From NCBI GenBank assembly GCA_017996675.1, contig JAGOGN010000031.1, positions 1-12,191 on the forward strand: a DNA stretch of 12,191 nt. The letters are read 5' to 3'. The stretch is from Lachnospiraceae bacterium (lineage in GTDB: Bacteria; Bacillota_A; Clostridia; Lachnospirales; Lachnospiraceae). A program made the translations under genes and the position numbers. Below are positions 7,622 through 12,191 of this stretch, piece after piece (the first letter of the stretch is position 1; each line of letters opens with the position of its first letter). The notes under the pieces are model-generated. The model was not told where the DNA came from. It did not search any database and was given only the letters and a program-made list of their open reading frames with translations.

Positions 7622-8146
7622 ATGGAAGGAAAACTTAAAATTTCATTTATTGGTGATAGTCACATTGCTTATTGGCCGTTTGAGTCTTATTTTCCCAAAT
7701 GGGAATGTTACAATTATGGTGTTCCGGGGAAAGGGCTGGATTATGTGGAGATGTTTCATAAGGATGTTTCGGATAGTTATGTGGTTGTTCAATTGGGGAC
7801 TAATGATATTTATAATCTGAATACAGAAAATATGGATGTTTATGTGGAGAGGTATGTGAAGGCGGTTGGTGCTATTTCTTCTCGTGGTACTTATTTATTC
7901 TGTATCTTTCCGCGTAATGATTTTATGGATGGCACAGCAGTGAACTGTTTTATAGCTTTGTTAAATGGAAAAATTAGAGAGAAGATAAAGGAAGAAACTA
8001 ATGTTGTATATTTAGATGTGTTCGACAAATTGTTATTGAATGATAAATTGAATCCTGATTTGACCATTGATGATTTGCACCTGAATGGAGCTGGATATCG
8101 GATATTAGTTTATACCTTGAGAGATCTTTTTTTGACAGATAGATAA
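7622..8146 (+). CDS. cytoplasmic SGNH/GDSL-type hydrolase
   Basis: 174 residues with the SGNH blocks in order. Block I is ISFIGDSH (7-14) with nucleophile Ser13. The block II glycine is in YNYGVPGKG (30-38). Block III is LGTND (58-62) with Asn61. Block V is DDLH (150-153), giving the Asp150-His153 pair. All catalytic residues are present, so an active esterase or lipase-like acyl hydrolase is expected. No signal peptide is visible, unlike many GDSL enzymes, so it probably acts on a cytoplasmic substrate. The length is near the minimum for a single SGNH domain. It is translationally coupled to the preceding zinc-ribbon gene and followed 66 bp later by the ArsC-like gene. Substrate is unknown: sugar esters, acyl-CoA and modified nucleic acids or proteins are all possible. 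Confidence 0.88.
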   Translation: MEGKLKISFIGDSHIAYWPFESYFPKWECYNYGVPGKGLDYVEMFHKDVSDSYVVVQLGTNDIYNLNTENMDVYVERYVKAVGAISSRGTYLFCIFPRNDFMDGTAVNCFIALLNGKIREKIKEETNVVYLDVFDKLLLNDKLNPDLTIDDLHLNGAGYRILVYTLRDLFLTDR

Positions 8147-8212
8147 AGAGAGTATTTTTATGTTAGTAGGGATGAATGAAAATAATCATTGAATCTAAAT
8201 ATAGAAATAGCG

Positions 8213-8686
8213 ATGAATATTTTATTAGTGAGTAATAATGACATGTGTCGTAGTCGTATGGCACAGAAGATATTATCTTCTTTTGGACATGGTATAAGGA
8301 TATTTACATCTGGAGTTCTGCCGGGAAGAGTGATACCATCTTCAGTGGTAGGGGTGATGGAACAGAATGGATACGACTGTTCTCGTAAGAAAGCTAGTGA
8401 TGTGGATATATATTGTCATCAGCCATGGGATTATGTGATTACTCTCTGTGAAGAAGCGAAGGAAGTGGAGGGTGATTTTAATAAGGAAGTGAAAAACTGG
8501 AAGCATTTTTCTTTCGATGACCCGTTTCAGCATGTTTATGGGGATGAAACCGAATTGGAATATCGTATTTCCGAACTTTATGAAACGATGTATTGTGAAT
8601 TATATGAGTTTTATCGGGATGAACTGAGTGAGCAATTATTGCCACGTTGTACTTGTGGGGCTAATACCTATTGTCGATGTGAGTGA
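8213..8686 (+). CDS. ArsC/low-molecular-weight phosphatase-like protein with Ser in place of catalytic Cys
   Basis: 157 residues with the LMW-phosphatase/thioredoxin-type arsenate reductase fold pattern. The P-loop is VSNNDMCRSRMAQ (6-18), where the family has C-x5-R-S. Aligning Arg13-Ser14 puts Ser7 at the nucleophile position, and the only P-loop cysteine is Cys12. Further hallmarks are DYVITLC (73-79) and DDPF (102-105), whose Asp103 matches the general-acid Asp. Cys79 is 72 residues after Ser7, the same spacing as Cys10-Cys82 in S. aureus ArsC; no equivalent of Cys89 is evident. The C-terminus adds a Cys cluster CTCGANTYCRCE (146-157), CxC-x5-CxC, perhaps metal-binding. It is likely a binding or regulatory pseudo-enzyme, or one with altered chemistry. 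The ATG at 8213 is preferred over the upstream TTG (8189), since the fold starts at MNILLVSN. The last 51 bp overlap the opposing gene. Confidence 0.8.
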   Translation: MNILLVSNNDMCRSRMAQKILSSFGHGIRIFTSGVLPGRVIPSSVVGVMEQNGYDCSRKKASDVDIYCHQPWDYVITLCEEAKEVEGDFNKEVKNWKHFSFDDPFQHVYGDETELEYRISELYETMYCELYEFYRDELSEQLLPRCTCGANTYCRCE

Positions 8687-8989
8687 ACCAGTAGTGTCCC
8701 ATAGATGTTTGGGCATATTGACGCATCCATTGGGCTTGAAGGTGATCCCTTCTTTTTCCAATAATTCTTTTTGTTTCTGCCAGCCGGGAACTAGTCTTCC
8801 TTGGCTGTTTACTACCCGATGGCAAGGAAGATGTTGTTCTTCTGGTGCATGAGATAAAGCTTGTCCTACCATTCGTGAACATTGGGGCTTGCCTATAAGC
8901 TGTGCTATTTTTCCGTAAGTAGAAACATTGCCGTAGGGGATTTCTTTTATAATGCTATATACTTCTTTATAAAATTGTGCTCTGTCCAT
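8636..8989 (-). CDS. single-domain O6-alkylguanine-DNA alkyltransferase (MGMT/ATL family) with acceptor cysteine
   Basis: 117 residues forming only the C-terminal DNA-binding/active-site domain of the Ada/Ogt/MGMT family. IPYGNVSTYGKIAQLIG (17-33) is the canonical opening and SRMVGQALSHAP (38-49) the recognition helix with the base-flipping Arg39. PCHRVVNSQGRLVPGW (55-70) carries the acceptor Cys56. ATL proteins (E. coli YbaZ type) share the one-domain size but have Trp at this position, so this protein probably still accepts alkyl groups irreversibly. Homology-like sequence ends near LW (96-97); the last 20 residues, rich in Ser/Thr, are encoded mostly opposite the ArsC-like gene's 3' end and look like an extension past the usual stop. 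It starts 5 bp after the stop of the YgbA-like gene, so the two should be co-transcribed. Confidence 0.88.
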   Translation of the reverse strand: MDRAQFYKEVYSIIKEIPYGNVSTYGKIAQLIGKPQCSRMVGQALSHAPEEQHLPCHRVVNSQGRLVPGWQKQKELLEKEGITFKPNGCVNMPKHLWDTTGSLTSTIGISPTSTTWQ

Positions 8990-8994
8990 TCTGT

Positions 8995-9288
8995 TTATTT
9001 ATGAATGAAATGCTTGATAGTTGTTATGGGATGAAAAAAAATCATTCGCGGACCAGCATATCGCATTACTTCTCGCATTCGTTTCTTCATTTCTGGTTTA
9101 TAACAATGTATGGGACAGTTGCGGCAAGTCTTTTTTTGTTCACCGAATGTACAATGCTCTAATCTGTTATGTGCATAATGCAATAACTGCTGACAGGTTG
9201 GGCAAAGCTCTTTATTGCCTTCCTTGTACCGACAATAAATTCGGATCATTTGTTCTGCGGTACGTTGTTCTCTTTCAATAATTCTCAT
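8995..9288 (-). CDS. ygbA: YgbA-family (nitrous oxide-stimulated promoter family) protein
   Basis: 97 residues matching the small Cys-rich family of E. coli YgbA. Visible features are RTAEQMIRIYCRY (9-21), LCPTCQQLLHYAHNRLEHC (28-46), FGEQKKTCRNCPIHCY (48-63) and VMRYAGPRM near the C-terminus. Seven cysteines (19, 29, 32, 46, 55, 58, 62) suggest metal or Fe-S binding, though that is inference. In enterobacteria ygbA is induced by nitric oxide through NsrR; its biochemical role is not well defined. The ATG at 9288 is chosen because the earlier in-frame TTG (9321-9319) is the end of a TAnnTTTG promoter box. The alkyltransferase gene follows 5 bp after its stop, forming a two-gene unit. No NsrR-like or Crp/Fnr-like operator is evident by eye in the divergent region. 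Confidence 0.9.
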   Translation of the reverse strand: MRIIEREQRTAEQMIRIYCRYKEGNKELCPTCQQLLHYAHNRLEHCTFGEQKKTCRNCPIHCYKPEMKKRMREVMRYAGPRMIFFHPITTIKHFIHK

Positions 9289-9318
9289 CTGTAATGAAGT
9301 TTTTGTGTGAATAAGGTG

Positions 9319-9326
9319 CAAATATA
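9319..9326 (-). promoter_or_regulatory. -7 promoter element for ygbA and the alkyltransferase gene
   Basis: On the leftward strand it reads TATATTTG, an exact TAnnTTTG, 30 bases upstream of the ATG at 9288. A TTG lies further upstream, but about 26 bases away, longer than the usual 19-21. It is back-to-back with the promoter of the MaoC gene. Confidence 0.5.
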
Positions 9327-9340
9327 GGACTATTTTTTCT

Positions 9341-9348
9341 TATTTTTG
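9341..9348 (+). promoter_or_regulatory. -7 promoter element for the MaoC-like gene
   Basis: TATTTTTG matches TAnnTTTG exactly and predicts a leader of about 30 bases before the ATG at 9386. No good -33 match is seen. Only 14 bases separate it from the opposing -7 box at 9319-9326, so the two promoters probably compete or share a regulator. Confidence 0.5.
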
Positions 9349-9385
9349 TATTCAATTAGTGTATAACCTTTAAAACAAAGAAATA

Positions 9386-9850
9386 ATGGATAAAGTTGTT
9401 GTTAATTCGTACGAGGATTTTGAGAAGCTGCTAGGACGGCAGATTGGTATTTCCGACTATGTGGAAGTGTCGCAAGACCGAATTAATCTTTTTGCAGATG
9501 CTACCTTGGATCATCAGTGGATTCATGTAGATACAGAACGTGCTAAAGTGGAAAGTCCTTATCATAGCACTATTGTACATGGTTACCTGACTCTTTCGTT
9601 GCTTCCACATATGTGGAACCAGATTATAGAAGTGAATAATCTGAAAATGATGATCAACTATGGTATGGACAAGATGAAATTTGGACAGGCTGTTCTAGCA
9701 GGTCAGAGTATTCGTATGGTAGCAAGTCTTCATTCTTTACAGAATCTGCGTGGCGTAGCCAAGGCTGAAATTAAATTTACAATTGAGATAAAAGACCAAT
9801 CGAAGAAAGCACTTGAAGGCATCGCTATTTTCCTGTATTATTTCAATTGA
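9386..9850 (+). CDS. MaoC-like (R)-specific enoyl-CoA hydratase/dehydratase
   Basis: 154 residues with a single hot-dog fold of the R-hydratase/MaoC family, which reversibly hydrates 2-enoyl-CoA (or enoyl-thioester) substrates. The hydratase signature is FADATLDHQWIHVDTERAK (36-54), with the catalytic pair Asp42 and His47, followed by SPYHSTIVHGYLTLSLLPHM (57-76). The form FADAT-x-DHQWIHVD...TI-x-HGYLTLSLL is the one seen in one-domain members such as mycobacterial HtdZ/Rv0130, not in the MaoC domains of fatty-acid synthases. Chain-length preference cannot be deduced. It is a single-gene unit with its own promoter (9341-9348) and a strong terminator (9892-9948). It is divergent from ygbA, and no fatty-acid or polyhydroxyalkanoate genes are nearby, so its pathway is open. 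Confidence 0.9.
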   Translation: MDKVVVNSYEDFEKLLGRQIGISDYVEVSQDRINLFADATLDHQWIHVDTERAKVESPYHSTIVHGYLTLSLLPHMWNQIIEVNNLKMMINYGMDKMKFGQAVLAGQSIRMVASLHSLQNLRGVAKAEIKFTIEIKDQSKKALEGIAIFLYYFN

Positions 9851-9891
9851 TTTTTTCAAATAATGTCTGAAGGAGAGTTAGGTGTATTTTT

Positions 9892-9948
9892 ATCGTTCTT
9901 GGATAAATGTTTTTACCCAAGAACGATTGCTTTGTTTTGATTTTTTTT
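9892..9948 (+). terminator. strong Rho-independent terminator after the MaoC-like gene
   Basis: ATCGTTCTTGG (9892-9902) pairs perfectly with CCAAGAACGAT (9917-9927), and TAAA/TTTA extend the stem inward. A T-rich tail runs through 9948. It is 41 bases past the stop codon. The opposite strand lacks a U tract, so it serves rightward transcription. Confidence 0.85.
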
Positions 9949-10042
9949 AGACGCGTATATATCCTTTTGGAGAAGTTAAGGATTAACAAAATTAATAATG
10001 AAGCAGAATAGGTATTTAATGATCATCTATAAAATGAAAAAC

Positions 10043-10984
10043 TTATTTTAGGTTGTTTTTCTCTAAATAATAACACAAATGATCATATATTTTGCCATCA
10101 TAGCTCACTTCGGCTTGATGGAGAATGCCTTCGTATGCAAACCCCATTTTCTCCAAAACACGTTGTGAACGTTTGTTTTGAGGATAACAATTTGCACTGA
10201 TCAAAGTTAATCCTAGTTTGTTGAAGCCATAGTCCAAGACAGCAGAGGCGGCTTCAAATATATATCCTTTTTCCCATTGGGCTTCGTCTAGCCAATAACC
10301 TATCATTCCGGTATTTGAATTCTCTCTCTTAGGGTCTGGTAGAATTCCTATAGCTCCTATCAGAAGCTGGTCTTCCTTTCTAGTGATGGCCCATGTGTTT
10401 TTTTGTGGTATAAATATTGTTTGAAGAATTTTCAGAGATTCTTCCAGCGTGTCATGAGGCTTCCAACCAGCATTATTTCCTAGGTTGGGATTCTGGCAAC
10501 AGTTAAAAACAGCTTCTGTATCATTCTCTGTAAAAGGACGTAAAATAAGTCGCTCAGTTTCTATTACATGATTTCTCACAGGAGGGTATTCCTGCTTTTT
10601 TTTGTAAACACACTCTATCCGGTTTCCATCTGGATCTAGTACCACACTTTCAAAATAGCCATCTCCTGAAATGCGAGGTTCACCTACGATATGGTATCCT
10701 TTAGTACGTAGCTGTTCCGTTAGTGATAAGATAGCTTCTTGGCTTTCAAAAGAAAAAGCTAGATGAGTCAATCCCAATCTGTTTTCTTCTATCGGAACAT
10801 TTTGCACGTCAATCCTACTCATCAACTCTAATGTAGCACCACTTTCAAATGAAATGAAGTAAGATTCAAAACCTTTTTGGGAATTAATGTATTTTTCATT
10901 ACTTGTTCCGTTAAAGTAACGAGTGTAAAATTCCCTTAATTTTTCCAGATGAAATGTCCAAATGGCGATATGATGTATTTTCAT
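10043..10984 (-). CDS. VOC (glyoxalase-like) plus GNAT acetyltransferase fusion protein
   Basis: 313 residues in one uninterrupted frame with two different enzymes. Residues 1-127 are a vicinal-oxygen-chelate domain. It opens MKIHHIAIWTFHLEKLREFY (1-20) and has likely metal ligands His5, Glu53 (TLELM), His74 (GLTHLAF) and Glu124 (DPDGNRIECVY), so the metal site looks complete. After a short linker, residues 140-313 are a RimJ/RimL-type GNAT domain: ETERLILRPFTENDTEAVF (142-160), then YWLDEAQWEKGYIFEAA (230-246) for acetyl-CoA binding and NKRSQRVLEKMGF (270-282). VOC members include glyoxalases, dioxygenases and antibiotic-binding proteins; GNAT members acetylate amines. The substrate could be a toxic or antibiotic-like small molecule, but this is inference. 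The gene is 43 bp downstream of the SDR gene, probably the last of a three-gene run. The only leftward signals after its stop are weak. Confidence 0.88.
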   Translation of the reverse strand: MKIHHIAIWTFHLEKLREFYTRYFNGTSNEKYINSQKGFESYFISFESGATLELMSRIDVQNVPIEENRLGLTHLAFSFESQEAILSLTEQLRTKGYHIVGEPRISGDGYFESVVLDPDGNRIECVYKKKQEYPPVRNHVIETERLILRPFTENDTEAVFNCCQNPNLGNNAGWKPHDTLEESLKILQTIFIPQKNTWAITRKEDQLLIGAIGILPDPKRENSNTGMIGYWLDEAQWEKGYIFEAASAVLDYGFNKLGLTLISANCYPQNKRSQRVLEKMGFAYEGILHQAEVSYDGKIYDHLCYYLEKNNLK

Positions 10985-11027
10985 GAGTGATTATTTATTC
11001 ATTATAGATATTTTCTTTAGTTCGTTT

Positions 11028-11903
11028 TTATTCCAAATAAATCATCTTTTTGGTCATTCCACCATCGATGATGATATTTTGTCCATTGATGAAGTCATTC
11101 TCTTCTTGACATAAAAATAAACACATACGTGCTATGTCTTCCGGTTTGCCTACTCGTCTTGATGGATGTTGGGCATGATCTTCTGGGCGTAGCCGTTCGT
11201 AATCATTGGTCTGAATCCATCCCGGCGAAATACAGTTTACGGTGATATGAAAGTCGGCAAGGGATAAAGCAAGTGCATGGGTCAGTGAATAGATTCCTCC
11301 TTTGGAAGCCGCATAGCTTTCGCTTCCCGGTTCGCTCATTAAATAACGGGTGGAACAGATATTGATAATTCTGCCATACGGGTGATTTTCTGCTTGGGAT
11401 TTGCGATGTAAAGCTAATGTGCGTGAGGTGATAAATACAGGTCGCAGATTGATGGACAAAATTTTATCAAAATCTTCCACGCTGGTTTCTGTGATGGGAG
11501 AAAATTCGCTTATTCCGGCATTGTTGATAATGATGTCCATATCCCCCCACTTTTTAAAAAGTTCGTGCATACAGTTCTCAAGGGATTCTTTATCTCTTAC
11601 ATCGGTATGGTAGAAAATTGCTCCGGTCTCTTTGGCTGTCTGTATTCCTAAATCCTTATTTTTGTCACAAAAGGCGACTTGGTATTGTGAGTTGCAGAAA
11701 GCTTTCACAATGTTTTTCCCTATGCCATCGGCACCTCCTGTGATGAATGCTTTTCTAGGAAGTTTGATCGTATTGTCTGTCAGGTCCTTTGGTTGAAGCT
11801 TGACGGAAATCGTTTTCTTCTTTCCTTGTTTACGTTTTTTTTCCCATGCAGCCTTTCGGGCTTCATATTGTTCGTATTGTCTTTCTATATAATTGTCTGC
11901 CAT
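11028..11903 (-). CDS. short-chain dehydrogenase/reductase with charged N-terminal extension
   Basis: 291 residues. The classical SDR domain starts at about 50, with a TGGADGIG nucleotide-binding motif (55-62), Asp80 at the end of strand 2 (favouring NAD over NADP), NNAG (127-130), and the catalytic Ser184, Tyr197 and Lys201 in SYAASK (196-201). VNCISPGWIQT (212-222) follows, and IIIDGGM (267-273) is the usual SDR end. All catalytic residues are intact. The first 48 residues are unusual for SDRs: MADNYIERQYEQYEARK followed by a Lys-rich stretch. I recall similar MADNY-type leaders on other Bacteroides proteins; its function is unknown. The substrate cannot be predicted. The start at 11903 is the first Met and begins that recognisable leader. 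It lies 16 bp after the GtrA-like gene and 43 bp before the VOC-GNAT gene, in the same direction. Confidence 0.9.
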   Translation of the reverse strand: MADNYIERQYEQYEARKAAWEKKRKQGKKKTISVKLQPKDLTDNTIKLPRKAFITGGADGIGKNIVKAFCNSQYQVAFCDKNKDLGIQTAKETGAIFYHTDVRDKESLENCMHELFKKWGDMDIIINNAGISEFSPITETSVEDFDKILSINLRPVFITSRTLALHRKSQAENHPYGRIINICSTRYLMSEPGSESYAASKGGIYSLTHALALSLADFHITVNCISPGWIQTNDYERLRPEDHAQHPSRRVGKPEDIARMCLFLCQEENDFINGQNIIIDGGMTKKMIYLE

Positions 11904-11919
11904 AAGTTTTGAAATATAT

Positions 11920-12191
11920 TTATCGGAATGTTATTCTATTGTTTACCATAAAATTAACAGCTCCATATATTATTATTCCAATAAATTGTGCTGTAAATTC
12001 TTTGATCCCTATTGCTTCTATCATCAGTATCACAAAAAGAAGTTGTATGCCATAGGCAATACCGAAAGCGGTACAAAAGAGCATTATTTGTTGCCAAAGA
12101 CTGTTTTGGGGATTGCTGGAAGGAAAAATCCAATATTTGCTCCATATAAAATTATGGGTTTGAGCGATGAGATATGCCATAATATTTGCTA
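11920..12191 (-). CDS. GtrA-like membrane protein, 5' part cut off by the window edge
   Basis: At least 90 codons are in the window. The frame is open through the right edge, and the first Met inside (12180) falls in the middle of a helix, so the real start is outside. The visible part has the second half of the four-helix GtrA pattern. A helix end (NIMAYLIAQTHNFIWSKYWIF) matches the GtrA turn NF-x-x-x-R/K-YW-x-F. A polar loop follows, then two further helices and a final NNRITFR that mirrors the turn of the first half. GtrA-like proteins sit in the inner membrane and are linked to moving polyprenyl-linked sugars for O-antigen, teichoic acid or arabinogalactan modification. No glycosyltransferase is in the window, so the partner is unknown. 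Transcription appears shared with the SDR gene 16 bp downstream. Confidence 0.82.
   Translation of the reverse strand, partial: ANIMAYLIAQTHNFIWSKYWIFPSSNPQNSLWQQIMLFCTAFGIAYGIQLLFVILMIEAIGIKEFTAQFIGIIIYGAVNFMVNNRITFR

Noticed and set aside
8213..8686. Part of an arsenic-resistance operon
   Set aside because: No arsR, acr3/arsB or arsA is nearby and the nucleophilic cysteine needed for arsenate reduction is replaced.
8628..8852. Rightward open frame opposite the alkyltransferase gene
   Set aside because: It is antisense to the conserved PCHRV region and has no family features.
5324..9288. A defence island built on the SNF2-like protein (SNF2 helicases occur in some anti-phage systems)
   Set aside because: The motor domain is missing, and no nuclease, methyltransferase, DUF1998-type or phospholipase-D partner is adjacent; neighbours are ordinary chromosomal genes.
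10019..10086. Two copies of ATGATCAT near the end of the VOC-GNAT gene
   Set aside because: Short 8-bp palindromes, one inside the coding region; likely chance in AT-rich DNA and no link to a known site.

Overview
The window looks like chromosomal DNA from a gut-type Bacteroidales bacterium (Bacteroides/Phocaeicola/Parabacteroides kind). The DNA is AT-rich. Several intergenic regions carry the Bacteroidetes -7 promoter element TAnnTTTG. Most genes lack a Shine-Dalgarno sequence. The protein repertoire (single-protein TrkH, MATE exporter, coiled-coil RluA-type pseudouridine synthase, YgbA-like protein, N-terminally extended SDR) fits that group. The placement rests on these patterns and recalled family resemblance, not on a database search. 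No transposase, integrase, CRISPR array, tRNA or rRNA is visible.

Layout. Positions 1-98 hold the start of a leftward gene for an unidentified membrane-anchored protein. Positions 99-592 are non-coding and contain an operator-like palindrome (242-260) and a hairpin-plus-terminator unit (about 364-487) that could be a small RNA or a leader of trkH. Two rightward transport genes follow: trkH (K+ uptake) and a MATE-family exporter with its own promoter. A hairpin at 3598-3626 separates them from two leftward genes: an RluA-type pseudouridine synthase with a long N-terminal extension, and upstream of it a 633-residue protein that resembles only the N-terminal, non-catalytic half of large SNF2-type helicases.

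From 7342 a rightward cluster encodes a 68-residue zinc-ribbon protein, a cytoplasmic SGNH hydrolase and an ArsC/low-molecular-weight-phosphatase-like protein whose catalytic cysteine is replaced by serine. Its 3' end overlaps tail-to-tail with a leftward pair: a YgbA-family protein followed by a one-domain O6-alkylguanine-DNA alkyltransferase that keeps its acceptor cysteine. Divergent from ygbA is a MaoC-type hydratase gene with a strong terminator. The right end is a leftward run of three genes, GtrA-like membrane protein (cut by the window edge), SDR oxidoreductase and a VOC-GNAT fusion protein, probably one transcript.

Most of this is ordinary chromosomal content. The parts most worth following are the zinc-ribbon/SGNH/Cys-less ArsC-like cluster, the helicase-less SNF2 N-terminal protein, the coupling of ygbA to an alkylation-repair gene (which makes sense under nitrosative stress), the VOC-GNAT fusion and the RNA candidate upstream of trkH. 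I see no complete, recognisable new defence or mobile system.
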